Source: Hyaloscypha bicolor E (lineage: Eukaryota > Ascomycota > Leotiomycetes > Helotiales > Hyaloscyphaceae). Taken from it: a stretch of 64,000 bases of DNA. Under the pieces are notes generated by a model, which searched no databases, was not told the DNA's origin, and was given only the letters and a program-made list of their open reading frames with translations. The stretch lies in assembly GCF_002865645.1 (NCBI RefSeq), contig NW_020194518.1, positions 2,086,393 through 2,150,392 of the forward strand. The letters run 5' to 3'. The stretch's first letter is position 1. Each line of letters opens with the position of its first letter. Positions 52,001 through 64,000 of the stretch are shown piece by piece. A program made the translations under genes and the position numbers.

Positions 52001-52435
52001 CTCTTTCTCTAATAAGTAGGCAGTTCTCGGGTTTTTGGAGCCTTCTAAACTAAAGGTACCGCCAGAAGTATAATAGATTCTATACCGGATATCCGAATAT
52101 CTTTAAAATAATAGATCTAAGCTTCTAGCTTCTCTAGATCTTTTCTCTATTATATCTCTATTTCTAATTTAATAATATAATAGCAAGCTACTACTAATTT
52201 CTCTATTATTATTATCCTATTTACTAGTTCTGGAAATATCTGAGTTTTACTTCTTTCTCCTAATTAGATAGTATAAAGAGTACTTAACTAGGCGCTTCCC
52301 TAGATACCCGGTTAGGTTACCCTAGTAATAGTAAAGGCGCTTCTCCTAGTTAATACTCTAGCCATTAATATTTTATTTATTAATAGCTTAATTATCTTAT
52401 AATAACCTGCTTCCTAAAGGTTAGATTAATTAGAA

Positions 52436-52765
52436 TATAAGATATATAATAGCAGGGTAATATATAAGTAGTCAAGATAAGTAAGCTATAGAGTAATACT
52501 TGTAAGTATAACTAATTCCAAGAGTTAATTCTAATAAAGACTAATTAATGCCCCTTTCTAAAGCTAGGAGCGTCTCCTTATATATTCCCTAGTACTTAGC
52601 CAAGCCTATAAAGTACTTTACTTAACTAGGAAATATAATCTTATATAATTTATATAATTCCGATTACTTATATAATTCCGATTATAAGCTTTACCTAAAA
52701 TAGGAAACTAGATCTATAATATCTAATACCTGTCTATATACTATTATATATGTCTATTATACTAA
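52436..52765 (-). repeat. 5' LTR of Gypsy element 2
   Basis: Direct copy of 45721-46050. Reads slightly less AT-shifted than the other LTR, with several C or G where the other copy has T or A. Confidence 0.85.
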
Positions 52766-52873
52766 TATAACTTTAAAATAAAATTAGTAAAAAAAGCAAA
52801 AAATTATTATTTATTTAAATAATAAATAATATTATTTATAAGTTATAATAGTAATAGTTTTATTATAAATATA

Positions 52874-53158
52874 TATTAGTATAGCTATTTCTCTGGAAAT
52901 TATATATATAGTTACGAGATATGAAATATAAAATATAAGTAATAAAATATAGGATATAGGATATAGTTATATAATCTCGCGTTTTATAAATAACTCGACT
53001 AGTAAACTAGATTTCTTTAGGTTTAGTAAATTTAGGAATTATATATTAATACTATAATATTATAATCTTTATTTCTAAATAATAATAACTTTATTAACTA
53101 ATATAACTAGTATTTCTATATTTCTATAATAGTACTATATATTACTAGTAAACTAATA
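52874..53158. repeat. Left LTR of nested element 3
   Basis: Repeated directly at 60340-60638. Both copies start TATTAGTATAGCTATTTC and end AACTAATA, consistent with TG...CA ends (TGTTAGT...ACTAACA) mutated by RIP. One length difference of about 14 bp separates the copies. Confidence 0.75.
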
Positions 53159-53159
53159 A

Positions 53160-56100
53160 TATAATATTTAGAGCTTAAAAAATAAAATAAAAGATTTCTT
53201 ATAAAAATAATTTAAAGCTAAAAAAAAGAAAACTAAAATATAAGAAAGTATATATATTTTATAATATACTAGTCCCGAAAAGGCTAGTTTTCTAAATATC
53301 TGTAATATATTAGTATTATTATTATAGAAGTTTTATAAAACCAAAAAGCTATTATTTAATATTAAAGCTAAATATTATACTAGATTTTTATTCTAATTAA
53401 TTTACTAAATTCTATATTTTAGTTTATTTCTTATTAGCTTAATTATAATAATTTATTTAATATTATACTTTTATTTACTATTTTCTAATACTAATAAGAA
53501 TAATTCCGGGTTTATTTAATTTAATAAAGAATTCTAAGAATTCTTTTATAACTTTCTTATATAAAAAACTAAATATATTTTTATAGTTTCTAATAGCTTT
53601 AGATTAAGTAAATAGTTATATTATTATAAAATTTCAAATAGGCCTTTTATTTAATTTTTTAGCTTCTAATTCAAATAATTAAATTTCTAATAATTTATAA
53701 TAATTTATATTTTATTTCTGATTTTAAAATTAATTAAATAATAGTATTTATTAGTATATATTATATATCATTTCTATATTTATTTTATATAACCTTAGAT
53801 AAATTATTATAATTCATATATTTAATTTATTAATATTTTAGTTTTTTTTCTATTTAGTTTTTTTTATATATATATATTTTTTTAAATAAACTAGCTTAAA
53901 TAAAAAAGTTCTAATTTAAAGAAATATAAGGCTTATAGTTCTTTTTAATTATAAATAGAAACTAGCTAATAGTTTTATATTAAAGAAAGGCTTATTAATA
54001 ATTAATATATAAATACAATTTCTAATTAAAATACTAATTAATAATCTTTATTTATTTATTTATTTAAGAATAAATAGCTATTAAAAGCTTAAGTTTTATT
54101 TTAATTCTTATATAGAACTCGCTTTAAAAATTAAATATAAATTAGAGTCTCTAATTTAATATAATTATTTCTAAAATACTTTTTTAATATATTATATAAA
54201 ATAAATTAGGCTTTTTATTTTTAAATATATATAATTTCTTATAAATATAGTAATTACTATAATATTAATTAATATTTTTATTTATAAATAACTAGTAATA
54301 TTATTTCCTTAGTAGCTAATAAAGTTTTATATATCTAGAATATTTAAAAAGAAATTTATTATATATTTTATAAATTAAAATAATTTATAAAAATAATCCG
54401 TGAATTATTTTATTTTTTATAATATAAAGTTTTTTATAATATAAAAAGAGCCTATTTTATAATATTTAGATATTACTTTTAGTTTAGGTTATTATATATA
54501 GCTTTTCCAAATCTAGTAATATATAATTATTTTATAGAATTTTATTTATAAATTATAAGCTATTATATTTAATAGAAGCTTTTAATAATATTTTTATAAG
54601 AATAATTATAATAGAATATATTAGTAAAGCTTTTAAAAAAATATCTTTTTTTAGGAAAATTATATCTTTAATAAAAATATATTTCTCTAAAAAGTCTTTA
54701 ATATATATTTAATTTTTAGAACCAAATTCCGAATTAAATATATTAATTTTATAGAATATTATTATAAGTTATAAATTATAAATAATTTTCCGATTAATTT
54801 TATTTCTAAAAAAAATATTTGAGTTTATAGCTTTTCTTTAATCTAGTATTAAATGTTTATTTTATTTTATTTTTATAATAAAGTATCTATTTATTAATTT
54901 AATTTTCTAAAATAATATATAAGTTTAAAATAATAATAAAATAAAAGGTTAGTTTGTTTAATCTATTAAAAAAAAGTCTTTTAATAATTATAAAATATTA
55001 TAAAATATAGTAATTAGAATAAATCTTAAAGAAAATATTTTAAATACTTTTTAGTTTAGTTTTCTGTTTTTTTGATATTTATATTATAATAAGTATTTCT
55101 CTATTATATATTATAATTAAGCTTTATTTAAAAAAATAGGCTCGTAATTATTTCTATTATTATAAGTAAATCTAAATTATAATATTATAATATTAGAATA
55201 GAAATTATAACTTTTTTTTTAAATAATTAAAAGTCTTTTAATATTATTTAAATTATTTAAAAGAAATACTTTTTTTTATAAATAAAATAAAAAATCTAAT
55301 AATTTGTTTATATTTTCTAATAAAATATTTATAGAAATTATAGAAGCTAAAAAAAGAATTATATATCCTTAATTATATATTATTTTAATATTAGATATAA
55401 AATAATAAAGCCTAAATACTTTATATATATAATTTTAAGTTCCGATTTTTTAATATTTATTTCGAAGCTAATAAAATATAAATAATCTAGTACTTTTTAT
55501 ATATACTATTTATACTATTTATAAGGCCTTCTTAGAACATATTATATTTATATATTTTATAATAAATATAGAATATTATTAGTATCTAAAAGTTCGGGTT
55601 TATAAGTATATAATAAAAAGCTTAATAAATATCTAATTTAATATAAATCTTGGCTTTAAATAATTAATTTAAAGTTTTATTAATAAATAAAAAGAAATAT
55701 TAATTCTTTTAAATAATATTATTTAAATAATAGAAATTAAATATAAAAATATAAATCTTTATTTACTTTTCTTTATAAAAAGAACTAGTAAAATAAAGAA
55801 AGCTTAATTAGCTTTAATAAAGCTTTTAGCTAGATTAATATCTAATATTTTAAGTTTCTTTTAGGCCTTTAATTTAAATCTTATAATTATATAATCTATA
55901 GAAATAAAGAATATTAGATTCTTTTTTAGAAAAAATAGAAATATATTTTTTAAATTTTCAGAAATAATATTTTTTAAAACTAATAAAATTCTATTTTTTC
56001 TAGTTATTAATTCTTTAGACTAGAAATAGCTTTTTTTCCCGAGCTTTAAACTCTTTATTAATCTTATAAATAGAGATTTAACTAATAATATTATTTTCTT

Positions 56101-58684
56101 TTTTAGTTATATAATTAAATATTATAGAAATAAGAATAGCTAGATTTAATATCTATTTTTTTATTAAGAATCTTTTTTTATTTCTTTGACTTTTATTTAA
56201 ATATTATATTTTAATTAGATTATAAAAGCTTTTTTTTTTATAGTTTTATATAATTTCCTTTAATTAATTCAAAAAAAACTATTTAAAAATAAAAGGTTTT
56301 TAGAAATAGCTTATAATAAAATCTTATTAATTAGTATTTTTTTAATATTTCTTATTAGATTACTTCTTTAATTATTACTAAGAAATATTAATAATATAAT
56401 TAAATTATATAAATTTAGGCTCATTTTTTTTATAGTTATATAAGCTTATATTTTTTATAATTAACTAGAATATTAATATATATAGCCTATTTTTTATTAA
56501 GAATAATATTATAATTTTTAAAGTTTAGAATAATTATAGGTATATTAATATTTTATTTATTAATTAAAAATAAAACTTTTATATATTTCTTAGTAAATTT
56601 AGCTAGCTTTTTATTAAAATAATATATAAAATAAAATAAAAAAAGGAAATATAATTCTATTTCTAAAAATTATTTTATAAATTAAAATAAACTTTATATT
56701 AATAAAAGTATAATTATTAGCTCTAGTAATAATAAAAGAAAAAAGCTTAATTTCTAATTTATTTATATTAATAATATAAAGTATTATAAAAGTATTTTCT
56801 TCTATTAGATAAATTAAATTAATCTTTATTAAATTCATATTATAAATCTTTAAAATAGAAACTTTTTTTTAAGAATACTTGTTTTCCGGTTTTATATTAG
56901 AATTAGAACTCGAATTCTTTAAATATTTTATTAAAATAAAAACTAAATACTTTAATAAAATAGGAACTAGACCTAATTTAATTTTAGAAAAAGCTATTTT
57001 AGTTTCTTTATTATATCTAATTAAATAATATTTAATATAATTAAAATATTTAATAATTAAGAAATCTTTAGTTTTTATAAAATATTACTTCTATTTATAA
57101 GAAAATAAATATTTAATAAAAGTAATTAATACAGGCTTTTTAGATTTCTTTTTTAGAAATATATTTTTTAGAAATATAAAAAAATATAATACTAGAAATA
57201 AATTTAACTAAAATAGCTTTTATTTTTTTTGTATTTTTTAATTTTTTTATATATAGCCTTAATTTATTAATTATTAATAATATGATATTAAATAAAGCAA
57301 ATAGTATTAATAAAAGAATTATTAATATCTATATATACTAATTTCTAAAGCTTTAATAAAAGCTTTTTATTTAGGTTATATTTAATATTTTAAAAACTAA
57401 TATTACTTTTTACAAATAATTATAAAAAAAAGAATATAGAATTCCTAAAATATTTAATTAAAATATATTTAAAGCTTATTAAAGTTATAATAAGTATTTT
57501 ATATTTTATATTTTATTAAAATATAGCTTTTTTAATTAGAGATATAATTCTAAAAAGTAATAATACTAATTCGAATTATTTTCATTTATATAAAAATTAA
57601 TTAGAATAAGAATATTATTTATAGAATTATTAAAAATATAAATTAATATTTCTTTATAGTTTATTCTTAATTTAAATTAGCTAGTTATTAAAAATAATAT
57701 AATTTCTAATAATGAAAATTAGATCTAGAAATTTAGTAATTCTAATATTATTTTAGAATTTAGTATTATAAAGCTTAATATTCTTAAAAAGGCCTTTAAT
57801 ATTTTTATAATTTGTTTTATATAAAATAGTTTTTTAAGATTTTCCTAATAGCTAGTAATAATTAAATTTGTATTTAAGAATAAATAATTAGCTCTCTTAA
57901 CTTATTTATATAATTCTTTAGTAATAATAAGTTAATTAATATATAAGAGCTCTTTAATAAAAGAAAAGAGTTTTTTTAATAATTTATTTAAAGAATCTCT
58001 AGAAATATTAATATAATATTTAGTTTAAAAAGAGCTATTAATCGAATAACCTAAACTAATAAAAGCTTTAGAAGAAATTAATATTATTTCGAATTATATA
58101 ATATTCTAAAAAGTTAATTTATTCTATTTTTTCTTTATTATATTTTCTTTAATAATCGTATTACTAATATATATATATATAGAACTTATAAAGTTATATA
58201 ATAAGGCTTATAAGTAATAGTTAGATTACTAGCTTATAAATATCTATTATTCTAGAATTTAATTAAAAAATAGCTTTTATTTAAAGTTTTTTAATTTTTT
58301 AATTTTTAGAGAGATTTCTAATATATTATTAGTATATATTTATAAAAGTATAAATACCTAATTTCTTTAAGAATTTTAAAGCTTTTTGCTTTTATTATTC
58401 TACAATTTATTATTTATATTTCTGAAGTTCTATTATTTTAATAATATTTATATTTCTAATAGTTCTAAATTAGTTTATTTAAAATTCTTTATAAAATTAA
58501 AGAAAATAAACTTTAAATATTATTATAGATATAGTATTTAGAGCTTAAAAAATAAAATAAAAGATTTTTTATAAAGTTAATTTAAAACTTAAAAAGAAAA
58601 AATTAGAATATAGAAAATTATAATTTTTTTTATATAATATATTAGTTTTAATAAAACTAGACTTTTAAATATCTCTAATATATT
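53160..58684 (-). mobile_element. Gypsy-type element 4b with short (~150-bp) terminal direct repeats, decayed
   Basis: Direct repeats starting TATA(A/G)TATTTAGAGCTTAAAAAATAAAATAAAAGATTT lie at 53160-53311 and 58530-58684. Between them, the minus strand at about 55.95-55.3 kb reads a Gypsy reverse transcriptase: INKTLN, LFKAKIYIKLDIY, AFYYILINP, and later LASK-stop-ILKNRN, where LQVDIKKSEF is usual. Many stops replace Gln/Arg/Trp codons. The left repeat abuts the left LTR of element 3, so the order of insertion is unclear. Confidence 0.55.
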
Positions 58685-59084
58685 TCAAGTATACTTTCCT
58701 AGTAAGGCGGCCGCATTACATGTATCTAGAAGGCATCTAGTATTTAGTTAGGTATTTCAAATACCGGATATCTAGAAATTATAATAAGTTTAATAACTTT
58801 TTAAAAAATAAAAAAAAATTGAGCTTTAAAATTTAAAATTTAAAATTTAATTTAATTTAATTTTTATAATATTTAAATAAATAAGTTAATTAAAAAGCTT
58901 AATTTAAAATATATGAAATATATAATAATTAAAAAACTTAATATAAAATATACTAAATATATAATAATTAAAATAATAAAAACTATAGTTTTTAGCTTAA
59001 TATTTTCTTAGAAATTTATAATATATTTTATATATTTATATAACTATTTTCTTTTAAAAATTATATATATAATTATAGGATTTA

Positions 59085-60325
59085 AAATATAAAGATTTTA
59101 AATTAGTTTTAAGAATATTTAATAATTTAAAATAAATCTAGTTTATTTTATATTAAAAAAAGAACTATTTATTAATTTTATAAAAGTATTTAATAGTTTA
59201 TTAAAAGAATATCTAGCTTTTATTAATTAATAAATAATTAGCTATTTAATTATTTAATTATTTAATTATTTAATTATTTAATTATTTAATTATTTAATTA
59301 TTTAATTATTTAATTATTTAATTATTTAATTATTTAATTATTTTAATTATTTAATTATTTTTAATTATTTAATATTTTATTATTTAATTATTTACATATT
59401 TAATTATTTATATTAATTATTAATTTTTTAATTATTTAATTGATTTAATTATTTAATTATTTTAATTATTTAATTATTTACATTATTTAATTATTTTAAT
59501 TATTTTAATTCATTTAATTATTTTAATTATTTAATTATTTAATTATTTAATTATTTAATTATTTAATTATTTAATTATTTAATTATTTAATTATTTAATT
59601 ATTTAATTATTTAATTATTTAATTACTATTATTCTTTAAAACTAATTTCTTTTATCTATAAAATTACTTTCTTAAAAACTATTTTTTCTATTTATATAAT
59701 ACTTATATTTATAAAATTCTTTTTCTAAAATATGTATTTTATATATATTATTAAAACTTTTTAATTATAATTTTAATTCTATTATTAAATTAAGCTTTTT
59801 AAGCTTTAAGCTTTTCCGGAATTATAATATTTTATTTTCTAAATTTCTTATTATAAATAAAAATTTTAAAAATAAAATATCTAAATACCTAATATTTCTA
59901 TTAAATATCTAGTATTTTTATTAGATATTTAGGTATTTAGATATTTGAATACTTTTATTACTAAATTCTTTTTATAAACTTATTATAAACTATTTTATTT
60001 TCAAATTTCTTTTATTATAAATTATATATATATTAGAGAAAACCTGAATTCAATTTAGTATAAATATTAATAAAAGAAAAAAGCTAATTAAGAAATAGAA
60101 AAATAATATTAATTTAATAATTATAATAAAAAGTAATTTTCAGAAATATTTAATTACTAAAATATACTAGTATATATTATCTAAAAAAAGTAATAATAAT
60201 TTATAGAATCTATTTTAGAATAATTTTAAGAATTTTAATATTCTAATATTTAATTAAATTAATTAATTATATATTAATATAAAATCTTTAAACCTAATTT
60301 TAATATAATAATATTTATATTAAAT
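59085..60325. repeat. Copy A of the Copia-type leader/LTR-like repeat
   Basis: Aligns in direct orientation with 60665-61640 over its whole length; shared landmarks are TATTTATTAATTTTATAAAAGTATTTA, CGGAATTATAATATTTTA and AAATCTTTAAACCTAA. Copy A is longer because of the ATTTAATT microsatellite. Probably an LTR or leader of the Copia-type element to its right. Confidence 0.6.
59243..59625. repeat. ATTTAATT octanucleotide microsatellite, ~380 bp
   Basis: Near-perfect arrays of the 8-bp unit at 59243-59342 and 59523-59625, with an interrupted middle that has lost period. The equivalent place in copy B (about 60828-60850) has only a few imperfect units (ATTTAACTATTTATCTATTTAACT). Confidence 0.9.
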
Positions 60326-60339
60326 AATTTATTATTAAT

Positions 60340-60638
60340 TATTAGTATAGCTATTTCTTTAGGAGTTATATATATAATTACGGGATATAGAATACGAAAT
60401 ATAAATAATAAAATATAAGTAATAGGATATGAGATATAAGATATAGTTATATAACCTCGTATCTCATTAGTAATTCAATTAGTAAACTAGACTCCTTTAG
60501 GCTTAGTAGATTTAGGAATTATATATTAATACTATAATATTATAATTCTTATTTCTGGATAATAATAACTTTACTAACTAATATAACTAGTATTTCTATA
60601 CCTATATAATAGTACTATATATTATTAATAAACTAATA
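60340..60638. repeat. Right LTR of nested element 3
   Basis: Direct copy of 52874-53158; see that entry. It separates copies A and B of the Copia-type leader repeat. Confidence 0.75.
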
Positions 60639-60664
60639 CTAATTAGTTTATATATATAGATTAG

Positions 60665-61640
60665 AGAAGATTTTAGATTAGTTCTAAAAGTATTTAGTAG
60701 CGTAAGACAAACCTAGTCTATTCTATATTAAAAGAAAAAACTATTTATTAATTTTATAAAAGTATTTAGTAGCTTATAAAAAAGATATTTAGCTCTCACT
60801 AATTAATAAGTAATTAGCCATTTAACTATTTATCTATTTAACTTCTATTATTTTTTAAAACTAACTTCTTTTAGCCCTAAGACTACTTTCCTAGAAATTA
60901 TCTTTTTTACTTATATAATATTTATATTTATAGAACTCTCTCTCTAGAAAATATATCCTATATATATTCTTAAAACTCTTTAACTACTACTTCGATTTTA
61001 CTATTAAATCGAGTTCTTTGAGCTTTAGATCCTCCCGGAATTATAATATTTTACTTTCTAAATTTCTCGTTCTAGACGAAATATTTAAGGGCAAAATATT
61101 TACTTTAATATCCTTAATATCTCTAGATATCTGAAGTATCTAGTATCTAAACCAGGTATCTGGTATCTTAATAACCAGGTATCTGGTATCTTAACCAGAT
61201 ATCTGACCTAGATATCTAGTATCTAAACTAGATATCTGGTATCTAAACCAGATATTTAGATATCTTTACTATTAAACCCTTTCTATAAACCTATTATGAA
61301 TTATCTTATCTTTAAACTCCTCCTATTATAAATCATATATATATACTAGAAAGAACCTGAACTCGGTTTAATATAAATAATAATAAGGAAAAGAAGCTAA
61401 TTAAGAAATAAGAAAACGATATTAATCCGGTAATTATAATAAAGGCTAAACTTTAGGAATATATAATTACTAAGATATATTAGTAAATCTTATATAAGAA
61501 AAGTAATAATAATCTATAGAATCTATTCTAGAATAACTTTAAAAACTTTAATAATATAATATATAGTCTAATTAGCTATATATTTATATAAAATCTTTAA
61601 ACCTAACTTTACTATAATAATATTTATATTAAATAGAATT
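60665..61640 (+). repeat. Copy B of the Copia-type leader/LTR-like repeat
   Basis: Direct relative of 59085-60325, lying immediately upstream of the Copia-type pol remnant and therefore a candidate 5' LTR. Less AT-shifted than copy A. Confidence 0.55.
61125..61262. repeat. Minisatellite of AACCAGGTATCTGGTATCTT-like units
   Basis: About six to seven imperfect units of roughly 20 bp, built on the near-palindromic word CCAGGTATCTGG or CTAGATATCTAG. Copy A has a shorter degenerate version near 59880-59950. Confidence 0.75.
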
Positions 61641-61689
61641 ATAGAAATCTTATTATTATATAATTCTTTATTAATCTTACTCGAGAAAA

Positions 61690-64000
61690 AATAAAAAATA
61701 AATGAAATAAAGCTAATATTATTAATAATAGTCTAATTAGAATAGATCTTTTTTAGGGACCTATTATATTAGTTTATCTTATTCTAGATAAAACTAGATA
61801 TAAGAAAACTAGATAATCTTAGTCGAGAAATTAAGCTATCTATTTATTTCTTCTAAATTAAGGCTATTTACTACTTCTATTTTTACTACTACTAGTATTA
61901 TTACTAAACCCGAATTATTATTAATTAATACTTACTATTTCTACTAGGAAACTTATTAGAGAAATAGTAAAAATATATTCCGAAATATAGAAATATAACG
62001 GAACTAATAATAGTTTTAATTATAAATTTATTATTTTCCTTAATATTTACTAATATATAGAGCTTTCTAAAAAGGTACTAATAAAAGCTCTTCCTATTAT
62101 ATTAAAGGAACTAATATAAGACTACTTCTATAATAACTAGCTCTTGAGCTATATATATAAAAAGGCCTATATAAATATCTATAGCTTTTTTAAAGGCCCC
62201 GGTTTCTATTATTAAAATTTAGATAAATAAAATACTATTACCTTAATAACTATAATAGTAAAAGACCCTAAAAAAACAATATTTAAGCTTATTTAAATAC
62301 TAATTAATAACCTATATAAATTATAATATAGCCTTATTTCTATTTTATAAAATACTAAATTCCTATATAATAAGATTATTACTTCTTATTAAGGCTTACT
62401 AGTATACTAATATATAGTCTTGAACTTTTCTAATAATCTTAGCTAGCTTATTAGTAAGCTCTAATTATCTATTACTACTTATAAAAAGAAATAATAAATT
62501 ACTATTAAAATCTACTTTATTAATTAATAATACTATTCTTAAAATTCTCTAGACTACTATTTGTCCGGAAATTATTAATATAGATCTAGTTATAACTTCG
62601 GAACTTATAATATCTACTTTAAGCCCTATAATTATAATAATTATATTCTAAAGTTATATTTTATATATAAGAGACCTAAATACTACTTATAGAAATATAT
62701 ACTAGAGAAATAAGAGGCTAAAAAGGCTTAATTTAAAAGTAAAAACATTTACTAATTCAGATCCCGAAATACCTATAACTTTAATAAATGCTTTAGTAAT
62801 ACTTATATATAATATATTACTAAATTCGAAGAAAAAGAGAATAATAAGAATAATAAGAACGAATTAGTAAGTAATACTTTTAAAGCTTTACTAGTAAAAT
62901 AAATAAAAGAAAGAAATATTACTCTAATTTCTATTTTACTTCTATTAAGAGCTTTCTAGCCGCTCTTATAATCCCTGCTTTTACTATTCCTATAACTAAT
63001 ACCCTTATAAATAACCTTATTTCCCTTTCTCTTATATATCAGATAATAGGCGAAAACAATATTCTAGAACCTACTAAATTAATAAAGAATACCTAGATAT
63101 TTATAATTAATAGTATATTAAGATATAATATTTATTACTTTTATAAAATTATAATTAATACTAGAGCCTCTAGATTCTTAACTACTAGTTCTAACTAATT
63201 CCAAGCTTTATAATAGACTAGTAATAATATTAAACTTAACAAAACTATTAAAGATTAAATTAATATCTAGTTTAGTATTAGATCTATATTCTTTATTAGA
63301 TCTATAATAATAAGAATACTAATTAGGCAAGTATAATTCTATATTATACTTATAAAGACTCTATTTTTACTTAGCTTAGCTAATATAGACAAGCTAGAAA
63401 TCTATTTTAATAATTTTACTAATTATCTTATTACTTTTACTAGATACTTTATATCTATAATATAATATTTTAGATACTTTTTCCTGCTTTAGAATACTAT
63501 TCTATAAAGCTTTATTTCCGAATTCTTTATTTATAATTCCTGCTTTTTTTATAGAAGTCAAATTATAATATCTATACTATTATTTTAGTTATTTATTTAT
63601 TAGTAAGCTCTAAAATATATTAGAATAAATAGGCTATAATATTAATATAAAAGCCCTTAAATACCTTATAAAGTACTATAAGTAATATCAGAAATTCGAA
63701 TAATTACTAGAATAATTTAAGTTTAATTTAAGAGATAATATTAGCTTTAACTATTCTATTATTATTAATATTTTCTATATTTCCGGTAAGCTTATACTTT
63801 ATATTATTAATAAAGGCACTTAATATTAAGCCGACTAATAGCTTTAAAATATTAGTATATTATATATTTGGGATATCTTAAAATAGTATTAGATTAATAC
63901 CTATTTAGGTCTTCCTAATTAGATTATAGTAAATACTAGAAAGCAGTTTACTAATAAGGAGTTTGCTTAGCTTATAAATACTATAGGAACTAAGGTTAAA
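61690..64000 (+). mobile_element. Copia-type pol polyprotein remnant (plus strand), RIP-decayed, runs off the right edge
   Basis: Conceptual plus-strand reading gives the order of a fungal Copia-type polyprotein. A gag-like region comes first. A protease-like segment follows, with INTRASRFLTT near 63151 (IDTGASRFSTAG before RIP) and LLSLANIDKLEIYFNN near 63370. A GAG-pre-integrase-like stretch with FISEFFIYNSCFF lies near 63520. The integrase core has NTYLGLPN near 63898 and KQFTNKEFA followed by LINTIGTKVK at 63940-64000. In-frame TAA/TAG lie at former Gln/Trp codons. The element continues past 64000. Inactive copy. Confidence 0.75.

Larger units (their letters stand above)
45721..52765 (-). 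mobile_element. Ty3/Gypsy LTR retrotransposon 2 (minus strand), RIP-decayed, ~7.0 kb
   Basis: Two ~330-bp LTRs flank a gag-pol interior on the minus strand. Reverse transcriptase is readable around 50.1-49.8 kb: IYLDNILIYL-like wording near 50075-50045, then REVQVFLGFTNFYRRFIYRFS. RNase H and the following LEYQPGYSNSINRLLRR block occur around 49.5-49.25 kb. Premature stops sit at former Gln/Trp codons. A polypurine tract precedes the 3' LTR. TATAA occurs at 45721-45725 and 52766-52770 and may be the 5-bp target duplication. This is the least mutated of the Gypsy elements by eye. Inactive. Confidence 0.85.
52874..60638. mobile_element. LTR element 3 (~7.8 kb), enclosing or abutting other repeats
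   Basis: Defined by its LTR pair. The interior includes a second pair of ~150-bp direct repeats (53160-53311 and 58530-58684), a minus-strand Gypsy pol remnant and a copy of the Copia-type leader repeat. It is therefore probably a nest rather than one element. The orientation of element 3 itself is not determined. Confidence 0.5.

Noticed and set aside
59243..59625. CRISPR-like or centromeric array
   Set aside because: Unit of 8 bp without spacers; a simple microsatellite in a eukaryotic genome.

Overview
The window looks like nuclear DNA of a filamentous ascomycete (Pezizomycotina; the gene families fit a Leotiomycetes-like fungus, but the species is not identified). The evidence is short introns of about 50 nt with GTRNGT-like donors and CTRAC-like branch sites, HET and Clr5 domain genes, and a two-speed layout. 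Gene-bearing islands of ordinary base composition alternate with very AT-rich blocks packed with decayed retrotransposons. Matched LTR pairs differ mostly by C/T and G/A transitions, as expected from repeat-induced point mutation (RIP). I saw no rRNA, tRNA or CRISPR array.

Layout. (1) 1-2.96 kb: the 5' part of a minus-strand membrane-protein gene running off the left edge, a hAT-like non-autonomous DNA transposon with a perfect 8-bp target duplication, and a palindromic segment. (2) 2.97-20.02 kb: a 17-kb AT-rich block bounded by ~75-bp inverted repeats with flanking TA. It contains a RIP-decayed Ty3/Gypsy element with two LTRs and a 111-bp tandem repeat. (3) 20.8-40.4 kb: the gene island. 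In order it holds a spliced gene for a multi-pass membrane coiled-coil protein (paralogue of the left-edge gene), a PAP2 lipid phosphate phosphatase, a Clr5-TPR protein, Mediator subunit MED7, an alpha/beta hydrolase, a single-pass membrane protein, a broken HET gene and an intact HET gene. (4) 40.7-64 kb: a second AT-rich block of nested or abutting LTR retrotransposons (at least three Gypsy pol remnants and one Copia-type pol remnant) with micro- and minisatellites.

The genes do not form an obvious pathway or operon. MED7 and the phosphatase are conserved housekeeping genes. The HET pair (heterokaryon-incompatibility type) and the two lineage-restricted membrane coiled-coil paralogues sit next to the AT-rich blocks, as fast-evolving genes often do in RIP-compartmentalised genomes. 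The most unusual item is the paralogous pair of membrane coiled-coil genes, same orientation, separated by the 17-kb repeat block. I recognise no domain in them. Gene models were joined by reading splice sites by eye and need transcript support.
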